From Geodermatophilus sp. YIM 151500 (lineage in GTDB: Bacteria; Actinomycetota; Actinomycetes; Mycobacteriales; Geodermatophilaceae), in NCBI RefSeq assembly GCF_025716945.1, contig NZ_JAOVZT010000009.1, forward strand, positions 12,499 to 76,498: a stretch of DNA of 64,000 nucleotides, given 5' to 3'. Positions 1 to 8,341 of the stretch are shown one piece after another (the stretch's first letter is position 1; the number at the start of each line of letters is the position of its first letter). A program made the translations under genes and the position numbers. The notes under the pieces are model-generated. The model was not told where the DNA came from, made no database searches, and saw only the letters and a program-made list of their open reading frames with translations.

Positions 1-136
1 GGGGCCGGAGGCCTCCCGGCGCGGGGCACGGATGGGCTCAGCGGCGCCCGGGGAGCGGCGGGTGGTGGGCCGGGTGGTGGTCCGGGACGTGGGGGCCGGA
101 GGCCTCCCGGCGCGGGGCACGGATGGGCTCAGCGGC
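1..136. repeat. 91-bp-period direct repeat at window edge
   Basis: A 45-bp block at 1-45 recurs identically at 92-136, so the period is 91 bp. Each block starts with a GC palindrome, GGAGGCCTCC, able to form a hairpin. The 16-mer that opens each block also occurs at 61659-61674. It lies downstream of the glgM stop, so a terminator-like or dispersed intergenic role is possible. The array may continue to the left of the window. Confidence 0.75.
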
Positions 137-194
137 AACTGGGAACGGCACGTGGCCGCGGTGCGATCCGGAGGATCGCGATGTCATAGCGTCG

Positions 195-1358
195 TCACCG
201 CAGCACGTCGGTGTAGACCTCGACGGTCTGCTGGGCGATGGCCGGCCAGCCGAACTCCGACAGCACCCGCTCCCGGCCGGCGGCGCCCATCGCGGTGGCC
301 CGGTCGGGGTCGGCGAGCAGCTCGGCGGTGCGCGCGGCCAGCCCCTCCTCGAAGGCCCGGACGTCGTCGGGGTCGTAGGGGACGAGCAGGCCGGTGCGCC
401 CGTCGGCGACCACCTCGGGGATGCCGCCGACCGCGCTGGCCACCACCGCCGTCCCGCAGGCCGCCGCCTCGAGGTTCACGATGCCCAGCGGCTCGTAGAC
501 CGACGGGCAGACGAACACCGTGGCGCCGGTGATCAGCGGCACGAGCTGGTCGCGGGGGAGCATCTGCTCGATCCACACGACGCCGGGCCGCTTGGCCTGC
601 AGCCGCTCGACCGCGTCGGCGACCTGTTGGCGCTCGGCCGGGGTGTCGGCCGCGCCGGCGCAGAGCACGAGCCCGGCGTCCTCGGGCAGCTGCTCGGCGG
701 CGGCGAGCAGGTGGGGCACGCCCTTCTGCCGGGTGATCCGGCCGACGAACAGCGCGTACGGGCGGTCGGGGTCGACGCCGAGCGCGCGCACGGTGCCGGG
801 CTCGTGCACCGGCCGGTAGGCCTCGGCGTCGACGCCGTTGTGCACGACGTGCACCCGGCCCGGGTCGAGCTCGGGGTAGACGGCCAGGACGTCGTCGCGC
901 ATCCCGGCGCTCACCGCGATCACCGCGTCGGCGGCGAGGTACGCCGTCCGCTCCACCCAGGAGGACAACCGGTAGCCACCGCCGAGCTGGTCGGCCTTCC
1001 ACGGGCGGCGCGGCTCCAGGGAGTGCGCGCTGACCACGTGCGGGAGGCCGTGGACGAGGTTCGCGAACAGCCCGGCGCCGTTGGCGTACCAGGTGTGCGA
1101 GTGCACGAGGTCGACGTCGGCGAGCGCACCGGCCATCTCGACGTCGACGCCGAGCGCCTGCAGGGCGCCGTTGGCGCCGGCCAGACCCGGGGGGACGCCG
1201 TGGGCGGTGGCGTCCGGCCGCGGAGCGCCGAAGCAGTGGACGTCGAGCTCCGGCCCGGCCGGCAGCGCGCGCAGCGCCGCGACCAGGTGCTCGACGTGGA
1301 CCCCGGCCCCGCCGTAGACGTCCGGCGGCCATTCCCTGGTCACGATGCCGATGCGCAC
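195..1358 (-). CDS. glgM: GT4 glycosyltransferase, glycogen synthase / maltose-1-phosphate synthase (GlgA/GlgM)
   Basis: This is a 387-aa cytoplasmic GT-B glycosyltransferase. The N-terminus has the GlgA-type [13 protein letters not shown] donor/acceptor loop. The C-terminal half has the nucleotide-sugar site, including [10 protein letters not shown] and the [15 protein letters not shown] segment with its Glu residues. Actinobacterial members (Rv1212c type) make maltose-1-phosphate from ADP-glucose and glucose-1-phosphate for the GlgE alpha-glucan pathway, and were formerly annotated as glycogen synthase. It is divergent from glgC, which makes ADP-glucose. The GTG start is preceded by TAGGGT (complement of 1365-1370) with a 6-nt gap, which predicts a leaderless transcript. 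The family is certain; GlgM over classical GlgA rests on phylogenetic context. Confidence 0.93.
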   Translation of the reverse strand: MRIGIVTREWPPDVYGGAGVHVEHLVAALRALPAGPELDVHCFGAPRPDATAHGVPPGLAGANGALQALGVDVEMAGALADVDLVHSHTWYANGAGLFANLVHGLPHVVSAHSLEPRRPWKADQLGGGYRLSSWVERTAYLAADAVIAVSAGMRDDVLAVYPELDPGRVHVVHNGVDAEAYRPVHEPGTVRALGVDPDRPYALFVGRITRQKGVPHLLAAAEQLPEDAGLVLCAGAADTPAERQQVADAVERLQAKRPGVVWIEQMLPRDQLVPLITGATVFVCPSVYEPLGIVNLEAAACGTAVVASAVGGIPEVVADGRTGLLVPYDPDDVRAFEEGLAARTAELLADPDRATAMGAAGRERVLSEFGWPAIAQQTVEVYTDVLR

Positions 1359-1451
1359 GGCGCCACCCTAGGGGGGAGGCGCCGCCAGGAGGAGTCGAGA
1401 CCGCGCAGCCGGGAGGGGCGCGGTCGCCGTTCACCGGCTACGTTGCGTGAC
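1359..1451. promoter_or_regulatory. divergent glgM/glgC leaderless promoters
   Basis: The 93-bp gap holds two opposed -10-like hexamers. TAGGGT on the minus strand (1365-1370) is 6 nt from the glgM GTG. TACGTT on the plus strand (1439-1444) is 7 nt from the glgC ATG. These distances put transcription starts at or next to the start codons. No convincing -35 box was seen. Confidence 0.6.
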
Positions 1452-2672
1452 ATGCGCGGCGGTCCACGGGTGCTCGGCATCGTCCTGGCTGGTGGGGAAG
1501 GCAAGCGGCTGGCGCCGCTGACGGCGGACCGGGCCAAGCCCGCGGTGCCGTTCGGCGGCAACTACCGCCTCGTCGACTTCGTGCTGTCCAACCTGGTCAA
1601 CGCGGAGATCCGGCAGATCGCCGTCCTGACCCAGTACAAGAGCCACAGCCTCGACCGGCACATCACCACGACCTGGCGGATGTCGTCGCTGCTCGGCAAC
1701 TACATCACCCCCGTGCCGGCGCAGCAGCGCCTCGGCCCGCGTTGGTACACCGGCAGCGCCGACGCGATCTTCCAGAGCCTCAACCTGATCTACGACGCGC
1801 GGCCCGACATCGTCGTCGTCTTCGGCGCCGACCACGTGTACCGCATGGATCCCGGTCAGATGATCGAGCAGCACGTGCAGACCGGCGCCGGGGTGACCAT
1901 CGCCGGCCTGCGGGTGCCCCGGTCCGACGCGACCGCGTTCGGCGTCATCGACGCCGACGCCGAGGGCAAGGTGCTCGGGTTCCTCGAGAAGCCGGCCGAC
2001 CCGCCCGGCCTGCCCGACTCGCCCGAGGAGAGCTTCGCCTCGATGGGCAACTACGTCTTCACCACCGACGCGCTGCTCGAGGCCCTGCGCAAGGACGCCG
2101 TCGACGAGGACTCCGCGCACGACATGGGCGGCTCGATCATGCCGATGCTCTCGGCGTCCGGGGACGCGTACGTCTACGACTTCTCCACCAACATCGTCCC
2201 CGGCGCCACCGAGCGCGACCACGGCTACTGGCGCGACGTCGGGACCATCGACGCCTACTTCGACGCGCACATGGACCTGGTGTCGGTCACCCCGGTCTTC
2301 AACCTCTACAACGACCGCTGGCCGATCTACTCCCTCCCGCCGCAGCAGCCGCCGGCCAAGTTCGTGCTCGGCGGTCGCGCCGAGGAGTCGATGGTCAGCG
2401 CCGGGGCGATCATCGGCGGCGGCTCGGTGCACAACTGCGTGGTCTCGCCCGGCGTGCGCATCGAGCGCGGCGCGCGGGTCGAGGACAGCGTGCTCATGGA
2501 CGGCGTCGTCGTCGGCGAGGGTGCCTTCGTCCGGCGGGCCATCCTCGACAAGAACGTCGTCGTCCCGTCCTGGGCCCGGATCGGCGTCGATCTCGCCGCC
2601 GACCGAGAGCGCTACCACGTCAGCGAGGGCGGGGTCGCGGTGCTGGGCAAGGGCGCCCGGGCCGTTGTGTGA
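1452..2672 (+). CDS. glgC: glucose-1-phosphate adenylyltransferase (ADP-glucose pyrophosphorylase)
   Basis: The 406-aa enzyme makes ADP-glucose from ATP and glucose-1-phosphate, the donor for glycogen/alpha-glucan synthesis. The N-terminal nucleotidyltransferase fold shows [30 protein letters not shown] (allosteric/substrate loop), [10 protein letters not shown] and GVIDAD. The C-terminal third is a left-handed beta-helix hexapeptide domain. Length is typical for GlgC. The frame stays open far upstream, but antisense to glgM; the ATG at 1452 is chosen because homology begins there and TACGTT lies 7 nt upstream. A TTG three codons earlier is an alternative. Confidence 0.96.
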   Translation: MRGGPRVLGIVLAGGEGKRLAPLTADRAKPAVPFGGNYRLVDFVLSNLVNAEIRQIAVLTQYKSHSLDRHITTTWRMSSLLGNYITPVPAQQRLGPRWYTGSADAIFQSLNLIYDARPDIVVVFGADHVYRMDPGQMIEQHVQTGAGVTIAGLRVPRSDATAFGVIDADAEGKVLGFLEKPADPPGLPDSPEESFASMGNYVFTTDALLEALRKDAVDEDSAHDMGGSIMPMLSASGDAYVYDFSTNIVPGATERDHGYWRDVGTIDAYFDAHMDLVSVTPVFNLYNDRWPIYSLPPQQPPAKFVLGGRAEESMVSAGAIIGGGSVHNCVVSPGVRIERGARVEDSVLMDGVVVGEGAFVRRAILDKNVVVPSWARIGVDLAADRERYHVSEGGVAVLGKGARAVV

Positions 2673-2783
2673 ACGGCCCCGTCCGGAGGCTCGCCCCGAG
2701 CCTGCCAGGGGTGAGCGGGACGGGGTCCGTGCACCCCCCGGACCTCGCTCCGCTCGGTCCGAGCCCCTTCACGAGGGCCGTTC
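2671..2783. repeat. nested palindromic element after glgC
   Basis: An outer 9-bp inverted repeat (2671-2679 with 2775-2783) encloses two further hairpins. One is CCCCGTCC (2677-2684) with GGACGGGG (2718-2725), itself enclosing AGGCTCG/CGAGCCT (2687-2693, 2697-2703). The other is CGGACC/GGTCCG (2739-2744, 2756-2761). The RNA could fold as a three-way junction. It begins at the glgC stop, so it may end transcription, but it has no U tract. Confidence 0.55.
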
Positions 2784-2796
2784 CAGCCCGTCGCCC

Positions 2797-3285
2797 CTGG
2801 TCGTCACGCTGCTGCTCGCCGACGAGGCGCAGCAGCGGTTCGACCGGCTGCGCGCCGAGCACTTCCCGCCGGAGCGCAACCACCTCGCCGCGCACGTCAC
2901 CCTGTTCCACGCGCTGCCCGGCGAGCACCGGGACGCCGTCGACGCCGGGCTGGCCACCGCCGCCGACCGCCCCGCGTTCGACGTGGAGGTCACCGGCGTC
3001 CGGTTCCTCGGCCGCGGTGTCGCCTACACGCTGGCCTCGGCCGAGCTCACCGAGCTGCGCGCCCGCCTGGCCGACGCCTGGCGGCCGTGGCTCACCCCGC
3101 AGGACCGGCAGCGCCACGCCCCCCACGTGACCGTGCAGAACAAGGTCGCCCCCGCCACCGCCCGCGAGCTGCACGCCCGGCTGGCCGCGGCCTTCGCGCC
3201 GGAGACGGTGCCCGCCCGCGGGCTGGGTCTGTGGCGCTACCTCGGCGGGCCCTGGGAGCCGGTCGCCGAGCACGCCTTCCGCTGA
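2797..3285 (+). CDS. 2'-5' RNA ligase family / 2H phosphoesterase
   Basis: This reading frame encodes about 162 aa with the two signature H-x-T-x motifs, HVTLFH near the N-terminus and HVTVQN near residue 110, which form the catalytic pair of 2H phosphoesterases. Relatives process cyclic phosphates or 2'-5' linkages in RNA; the substrate here cannot be inferred. The start is unclear. No ATG or GTG lies in frame between glgC and the conserved VVTLLLAD segment; only a CTG at 2797 or a TTG at 2665, inside the end of glgC, is available. The upstream palindromic element may have displaced the native start. Confidence 0.75.
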   Translation: MVVTLLLADEAQQRFDRLRAEHFPPERNHLAAHVTLFHALPGEHRDAVDAGLATAADRPAFDVEVTGVRFLGRGVAYTLASAELTELRARLADAWRPWLTPQDRQRHAPHVTVQNKVAPATARELHARLAAAFAPETVPARGLGLWRYLGGPWEPVAEHAFR

Positions 3286-3289
3286 GAAA

Positions 3290-3355
3290 GGACACCGTCC
3301 TCCTCACGCCTCGTACGCTCGGCGCGAGCCTCGGGACAGGGCCTGCTTCAGGCCC
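3290..3355. terminator. hairpin pair between convergent genes
   Basis: AGGAC-acc-GTCCT just after the phosphoesterase stop and a perfect 7-bp hairpin GGGCCTG-ctt-CAGGCCC (3339-3355) lie between convergent genes; the second overlaps the methyltransferase stop. The first motif recurs at 61687-61699, suggesting a family of gene-end elements. There is no U tract, so intrinsic termination is inference. Confidence 0.45.
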
Positions 3356-4010
3356 GGCGGGTCGCCACCAGCACGCCCGCCCCCACGGGGAGGACGGCCG
3401 ACAGCAGCGACTCGTCCTCCCGGACGGCGCGGGCGAGCTCCCGCCACGCCACCGTCTGCGGGTCGCGGGCCGTGCGGTCGGCGATTCGGCCACCGGCCAG
3501 CAGCCCGTGGCAGACCAGCGTGCCGCCCGTCCGGAGCAGGCCGAGCAGCGCGGGCAGCTGGCCGGCGAACTCGCCGGGCGGGCCGGCGCAGCTCACCAGG
3601 TCGTAGGCGCCGGGGGAGAGGCGGGGCAGCACCTCGGCCGGGGTGCCGTAGATGAGCCGGGTCCGGGACGGCGGAACGCCGGCCTCGGCGAACGCCGCCC
3701 GGGCCGCACGCAGCTGCTCGGGGTCGCCGTCCAGGGCGGTGAGCACCCCGTCGGGCCGCATCCCGCGCAGCAGCCACAACCCGGCCACGCCACCGCCGCT
3801 GCCGATCGCGACCACGGCGCGGGCCTCGAGCCCGGACGCCAGGACGGCCAGGGTGGCGCCGACCGCGGGCTCCACCGGCGGGGCGCCCCGCAGCCGGGCC
3901 GCGCGGGACCGGGCGGCGACCAGCTCGGGACCCTCCGCGGCGTAGCGGTCGGCGTACCCGGCGCCGTCGGTGCTGCCGCCGGCCGGCGGCGGTCCTCCGG
4001 CGCTCGTCAC
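3348..4010 (-). CDS. SAM-dependent O-methyltransferase (Rv1220c-like)
   Basis: The 220-aa Rossmann methyltransferase of the O-methyltransferase family 3 (catechol-OMT-like) type has a SAM-binding VVAIGSGGGVAGLWLL motif near residue 75, followed by LTALDGDPEQLRAAR with the acidic ribose-binding residue. It lies divergent from sigE exactly as Rv1220c does in M. tuberculosis, and that synteny supports orthology. The GTG start at 4010 is chosen because TACCCT (complement of 4017-4022) sits 6 nt upstream; the longer upstream frame is low-complexity. The methyl acceptor is unknown. Confidence 0.85.
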   Translation of the reverse strand: MTSAGGPPPAGGSTDGAGYADRYAAEGPELVAARSRAARLRGAPPVEPAVGATLAVLASGLEARAVVAIGSGGGVAGLWLLRGMRPDGVLTALDGDPEQLRAARAAFAEAGVPPSRTRLIYGTPAEVLPRLSPGAYDLVSCAGPPGEFAGQLPALLGLLRTGGTLVCHGLLAGGRIADRTARDPQTVAWRELARAVREDESLLSAVLPVGAGVLVATRRA

Positions 4011-4098
4011 CGGGCGAGGGTAGATGCCGCGCCCGGCGGCGCCGCGCACGCCGCCGCACGGCCGGGACCTGTGAGTCGGCTGGGAACCGGCTGCGGCG

Positions 4099-4127
4099 GG
4101 AACACCGCCTCCTCGGCCGCCCGTTGA
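4099..4127 (+). promoter_or_regulatory. putative ECF-type (SigE autoregulatory) promoter
   Basis: GGAAC at 4099-4103 and CGTTGA at 4122-4127 are separated by 18 bp, resembling the GGAAC / CGTT bipartite consensus of SigE-type ECF promoters. The predicted start near 4133-4135 falls on an in-frame GTG at 4135, so a longer leaderless SigE isoform could arise from this promoter. Confidence 0.4.
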
Positions 4128-4215
4128 TCCGGACGTGCGCCTGCTGAGAGCCGCCTCCCCCCGACAGGACGACGCCGGGGAGGTCACGGCGGCCGCGGTC
4201 TGCGATCCTGGGACC

Positions 4216-4830
4216 GTGTCCGACGCCGTCGTCCCCGCCGGAACCTCCGCCGGCGAGCCCGAGCCTGCCCGGGCGCCCGGAGGCGGCGGTGACGTGTGGG
4301 TGGCGCCGACGTGGGAGCAGGTCGTGCGCGACCACTCGGCCCGCGTCTACCGGCTGGCCTACCGCCTGTCGGGCAACGCGCAGGACGCCGAGGACCTCAC
4401 CCAGGAGACGTTCGTCCGGGTATTCCGGTCGCTGGCCGACTTCTCGCCCGGCACCTTCGAGGGCTGGCTGCACCGCATCACGACCAACCTGTTCCTCGAC
4501 ATGGTGCGGCGGCGCCAGCGGATCCGCTTCGACGCGCTGCCCGACGACACCGAGCGGCTGCCCGGCACCGCGCCCAGCCCGGAGCAGGTGTACGCCGACA
4601 CCCACCTCGACCCGCAGGTCCAGGCGGCCCTCGACGCGCTCTCCCCGGAGTTCCGCGTGGCCGTCGTCCTGTGCGACATCGAAGGTCTGACCTACGAGGA
4701 GATCGCGGCGACGCTGGGCATCAAGCTCGGCACCGTGCGCAGCCGCATCCACCGGGGCCGGGTGCAGCTGCGCCAGGCCCTGGCACACCTCGCGCCGCGC
4801 CGGGTGGGCACCGCCGCCGAGGAGGGATGA
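4216..4830 (+). CDS. sigE: ECF RNA polymerase sigma factor SigE
   Basis: This group 4 sigma factor is about 204 aa. Region 2 is clear ([20 protein letters not shown] and the [18 protein letters not shown] promoter-melting segment). Region 4 ends in the helix-turn-helix [20 protein letters not shown]. It directs the envelope-stress regulon and is held inactive by the anti-sigma factor encoded 6 bp downstream. Order (methyltransferase divergent, then sigE-rseA-htrA-tatB) matches M. tuberculosis. Two starts are possible: GTG 4216, with GATCCT 6 nt upstream, or GTG 4135, adding 27 residues and matching the ECF promoter. GTG 4216 was chosen because homology begins downstream of it. Confidence 0.93.
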   Translation: MSDAVVPAGTSAGEPEPARAPGGGGDVWVAPTWEQVVRDHSARVYRLAYRLSGNAQDAEDLTQETFVRVFRSLADFSPGTFEGWLHRITTNLFLDMVRRRQRIRFDALPDDTERLPGTAPSPEQVYADTHLDPQVQAALDALSPEFRVAVVLCDIEGLTYEEIAATLGIKLGTVRSRIHRGRVQLRQALAHLAPRRVGTAAEEG

Positions 4831-4836
4831 GGGCCG

Positions 4837-5421
4837 GTGAGCATCCCGGAGAGCCACCTGGCGCAGGAGGCGATCGCCGCCCTGGTCGACGGCGAGCTGC
4901 CGCCCGGCCCCGCGGGCCGGGCCGCGCGGCACCTCTCCCGCTGCGCGCAGTGCCGCATGGCGGTCGCGGCGCAGCAGGAGGCGAAGGACGCGCTGCACGA
5001 GTGCGCGGAGGTCGCCGTCCCCGGTGACCTGCTGTCCCGGCTGGTGGCCATCCCGTTCAGCGCCGACGTCCCGGGCAGCAGCGGCCTCGGCACGCTGCGC
5101 GCCGGCGCCGGTGAGCTGACCGTCGACGGCGGTTCCGGCGGCTGGTCGGTCGACCTGCGGCCGCAGGACGTCCCGCCGCGGCCGGGCACCGCGCGGTGGT
5201 TGCGGCGCGGCGTCGCCGGCACGGTCGCCGGCCTCGGTCTCGGCGTGACCCTGATGGCGCTGACCCTGCCGGGCAGCGGGCCGGACGAGGGGGCCCGCGG
5301 CACGGTCGCCGGTCCCACGCTCCCCGAGGAGCGCACCGAGGTCGTCCCACCCCCGGTCCGGACCTTCAACGCGGGCACCGCGTCGGTCCTGTCGGTCCCC
5401 GGCCCGGGCGGAACACCCTGA
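4837..5421 (+). CDS. rseA: anti-sigma-E factor RseA, zinc-binding
   Basis: The 194-aa partner of SigE begins with a ZAS-type anti-sigma domain carrying the zinc motif H-x3-C-x2-C (HLSRCAQC, about residues 31-38). The middle is hydrophilic. A single hydrophobic segment (GVAGTVAGLGLGVTLMALTL) near residue 135 could anchor it in the membrane, although mycobacterial RseA is mainly soluble. The GTG start follows a gagggatgag ribosome-binding region, 6 bp after the sigE stop, so translation is probably coupled. By homology it releases SigE after disulfide stress or regulated proteolysis. Confidence 0.9.
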   Translation: MSIPESHLAQEAIAALVDGELPPGPAGRAARHLSRCAQCRMAVAAQQEAKDALHECAEVAVPGDLLSRLVAIPFSADVPGSSGLGTLRAGAGELTVDGGSGGWSVDLRPQDVPPRPGTARWLRRGVAGTVAGLGLGVTLMALTLPGSGPDEGARGTVAGPTLPEERTEVVPPPVRTFNAGTASVLSVPGPGGTP

Positions 5422-6989
5422 GCGCGCCGTCGGACCGCCGCGCCCCGGACGACCCCCAGCTCTCCGAGGCCGATTTCCGGCGCCCCGCCGGGGAGACCGG
5501 CGGCTTCGACGCGCCCGAGCGGCTGGCCACCCGGCCCGCCGAGCCCGCGCCGCCCGCGCCCGGCCAGCAGGCCGTCTTCGGCCGCCCCGCCGAGGTGGCC
5601 GGCAGCTTCGGCGCCGACCGGCCTCCCGTGCCGGCGCGCCCGGTCCCGCCTCCGCCGCCGGAGGCGCTGCTGCGCGCCTTCGGCCCACCCGGCGCGGTCC
5701 GCACCGGGCTGCAGGAGCCGCCCGGCGGGCGCCCGGGACGGCGGCGCACCTCGCGCGGCCCGTGGTGGAAGGCCGACGCGCGCTCCGACCCGTGGCGCGA
5801 CCCCGCCGCGCCGGCCGGACTCGGTGGGCCCGCGGTCTACCCGTCGGAGGAGGTCCAGCCCGGCCCGGTCGTCGTCGACGCCCGCGGCCGGCGCCGGGTC
5901 CGCGTCGGCGACCTGTCGGTGCGGCTGTCCGCGCTCGTGCTGCTCGCCGTCCTGCTGGTCGGCGCGCTCGGCGGTGGCGTCGGCTGGTGGCTGACCCGCA
6001 CGGCCGGGGAGACGCCGCTGCTGGCCCCCGGCACCCGGCTGTCCGAGGTCGACCCGGGCATCACCCGGGAGCCGGGCTCGGTGTCCGACATCGCCGCCCG
6101 CGTCACGCCCGCGGTGGTCTCCGTCGAGGTGCGCCTCGGCCAGGCCGGAGCGACCGGCTCGGGCGTGGTGATCGAGGCCGACGACGGCTACGTCGTCACC
6201 AACAACCACGTCGTCTCCGGTGCCGACGGCGTCGAGGGCGCGGAGATCCGCGTCGTGTTCGACGACGGCAGCGGCTCGGCCGCGCGCATCGTCGGGCGCG
6301 ACCCGGCCAGCGACCTCGCCGTCCTCAAGGTGGAGAAGCCCGGACTGGTGCCCGCCGCGCTCGGCTCGTCCGACAGCGTCGTCGTCGGCGACCCGGTCGT
6401 CGCCATCGGCTCGCCGCTCGGGCTGGCCGGCACGGTGACCAGCGGCATCGTCAGCGCGCTCGACCGGCCGGTGCGGCTGTCCGGCGGCGGCAGCGACACC
6501 AACGCCGTCATCAGCGCCGTGCAGACCGACGCGCCGATCAACCCGGGCAACTCCGGCGGCGCGCTGGTCGACGCCTCCGGCGCGGTCATCGGCATCAACA
6601 CCGCGATCGCCTCGCTCGGCGGCACGGGCACCGGCGGCGGGTCGATCGGCCTGGGCTTCGCCATCCCGATCGACACGGTGCGCGACATCTCCGAGCAGCT
6701 GATCGCGACCGGCGAGGCGGTGCACGCCACGCTGGGCGTCAACACCCGGTCGGTCACCGACGGCACGCGCAACGGCGCGCTGGTGCTCAACGTGGAGCCC
6801 GGGAGCGCCGCCGCCGGCGCCGGCATCCGCGAGCAGGACGTCGTCATCGGCCTGGAGGGCGAGCCGGTGGGCAGCTCGGAGGAGCTGGTGGTCGCCGTCG
6901 ACGCCCGCGAGCCCGGCGACCAGGTCACGCTCGAGGTGGTCCGCGACGGCGCGTCGGTCGAGCTGCAGGCGACGCTCGGCGAGGCCTGA
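5418..6989 (+). CDS. htrA: HtrA/DegP-family membrane serine protease with PDZ domain
   Basis: About 523 aa: a Pro-rich cytoplasmic N-terminal region, one transmembrane helix (LSALVLLAVLLVGALGGGV, about residues 172-190), an extracytoplasmic trypsin-like domain and a C-terminal PDZ domain. The triad is H264 (NNHVV), D299 (ASDLAVL) and S379 (GNSGGAL), numbered from position 5418. It degrades or refolds damaged exported proteins under SigE control. The only start that avoids a long overlap is CTG 5418, in a CTGA overlap with the rseA stop; GTG codons lie either deep inside rseA or about 58 codons downstream. The start is therefore tentative, but the total length agrees with Rv1223. Confidence 0.9.
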   Translation: MSAPSDRRAPDDPQLSEADFRRPAGETGGFDAPERLATRPAEPAPPAPGQQAVFGRPAEVAGSFGADRPPVPARPVPPPPPEALLRAFGPPGAVRTGLQEPPGGRPGRRRTSRGPWWKADARSDPWRDPAAPAGLGGPAVYPSEEVQPGPVVVDARGRRRVRVGDLSVRLSALVLLAVLLVGALGGGVGWWLTRTAGETPLLAPGTRLSEVDPGITREPGSVSDIAARVTPAVVSVEVRLGQAGATGSGVVIEADDGYVVTNNHVVSGADGVEGAEIRVVFDDGSGSAARIVGRDPASDLAVLKVEKPGLVPAALGSSDSVVVGDPVVAIGSPLGLAGTVTSGIVSALDRPVRLSGGGSDTNAVISAVQTDAPINPGNSGGALVDASGAVIGINTAIASLGGTGTGGGSIGLGFAIPIDTVRDISEQLIATGEAVHATLGVNTRSVTDGTRNGALVLNVEPGSAAAGAGIREQDVVIGLEGEPVGSSEELVVAVDAREPGDQVTLEVVRDGASVELQATLGEA

Positions 6990-7112
6990 GCGCTCCGTAC
7001 CCGCCATGCCCCGCGGGCCCGGACCGGGGCCGCAGCCGCGCACGGCCTCCCGTCCGGGGCGGCGCGCCTACCCTCGACGGCGGGCCGCGGCACGCACGCG
7101 AGAGGAGCGCAG

Positions 7113-7541
7113 GTGTTCGACTCGATCGGCTGGGGCGAGATCGTCGTCCTGGCGCTCGCCGCGCTGTTCATCTTCGGCCCCGAACGGCTGCCCTCGCTGG
7201 CCCGCGACGCGGCGTCCGGGCTGAAGAAGGTGCGCCGCGCCATCACCGGCGTCCGCGCGCAGGTCGACGAGTCGCTCGGTGACGACTTCCCCCACCTGCG
7301 CGACGTCGACTTCCGGCAGTACCACCCGCGGACCTTCATCCGGAACCAGCTGCTCGGTGACGACGACGACCTGCCGCCGGTCCGCCGCGGAACCGGGACC
7401 GGCCGGGCCGGTGCGGTGCACCGCCCCGGCACGGGGCACCGCGCCGGCGCCGCGGCCGCCGCCGCGACGGTGACCGCGCACGCCGCCGCCCGTTCGCGCG
7501 ACCGCAGCACGCCGCCGCCTTTCGACCCCGACGCGACCTGA
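7113..7541 (+). CDS. tatB: twin-arginine translocase subunit TatB
   Basis: The 142-aa protein has the TatA/B architecture: a short extracytoplasmic N-terminus, one membrane helix (EIVVLALAALFIFG), the conserved hinge FGPERLP, an amphipathic helix, and a long charged cytoplasmic tail. The Glu after the FGP hinge and the long tail point to TatB rather than TatA. It forms the receptor complex with TatC, which is not in this window. Position directly after htrA matches Rv1223-Rv1224. The GTG start is preceded by a good GAGAGGAGC ribosome-binding site. Confidence 0.93.
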   Translation: MFDSIGWGEIVVLALAALFIFGPERLPSLARDAASGLKKVRRAITGVRAQVDESLGDDFPHLRDVDFRQYHPRTFIRNQLLGDDDDLPPVRRGTGTGRAGAVHRPGTGHRAGAAAAAATVTAHAAARSRDRSTPPPFDPDAT

Positions 7542-7746
7542 CCCCGGCTCCGCATCTCGGGCGTCACCCGCGCACAACGGGTCCTGTGGGACCCCGGGCG
7601 CACGCACGAACCACGACATGCGCGGACCGCCGGCGCGGGCACCGCGCGCGGCACCGCGGTCGTCCTCTCCCCCGGACGACGACCTCGCACGCGTGTCCAC
7701 GCCGGAGCGGCGGCCCTCCCTTCCGGTCGGCTGCCATCCTTCCGGG

Positions 7747-8341
7747 ATGCCGCGCCTGCCCGGCCCGCTCGTCGCCCCGGTGCTCGGGGCAGCCCTCGGG
7801 GTCACCTCGTCCTGGACCAACGCGCTGCCCCCGGCGGCGGCCGGCGCGAGCTTCGTGCTCAACGCCGGATGGGTGTGGGGCGGCCTGGCCGTGCTGGCCG
7901 GCCGGCTGGCCGGCACGCGGCTCCGGGGTGCCGGCGCGGGCGCGCTCGCCCTGGTCGCGTGCAGCACGGCCTACCATCTCGCCGACGCCGTCCTGCGGGA
8001 CGAGCCGTCATCCCTCTACGGGGGCGAGCTGGCCGTGTGGTGGCCGGTTGGCGTCGTCCTGGGTTCCGTCCTCGGCCGGGGGGGGTGCCGGCGTCGGGCG
8101 GGGCGGACGAGTCGGCCTGCTCGCCGCGCTGACCGTGCCGGTCGGGGCGGCGGCCGAGATGGTGTGGCTGCCGCGCTGGTCGGGGGACGAGCCGGGCATC
8201 GCCGCCGTGCGGTGGGCGGTGGGCGTGGCCGCCTGCGGGGTTGCGAGCTGGCTGCTCGTCCGCCGCACGGGGAGGGGGGCCCCTCGCGGACCGGCCGAAC
8301 CCGCCCCGGAGGCGGTGGGACCTACCGCCGGACCGGGGTGA
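7747..8341 (+). pseudogene. DUF6518-like membrane protein, frameshifted
   Basis: Starting at ATG 7747, the frame gives hydrophobic helices (APVLGAALGVTSSWTNALP, AGWVWGGLAVLAGRL, WWPVGVVLGSVLG). Coherent sequence then jumps by one base to AGVGRGGRVGLLAALTVPVG and ends at 8341. The junction is an 8-G run at 8078-8085; removing one G restores a single frame of about 197 aa. It resembles small actinobacterial DUF6518 membrane proteins of unknown function. Either the gene is inactivated, phase-varying, or the run is a base-calling error. Its 3' end overlaps the mrp 3' end by 20 bp. Confidence 0.65.

Noticed and set aside
123-1451. Extended open frame upstream of glgC that would add over 400 residues
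   Set aside because: It runs antisense to glgM, is Ala/Gly/Arg/Pro-rich and shows no homology; high GC keeps antisense frames open.
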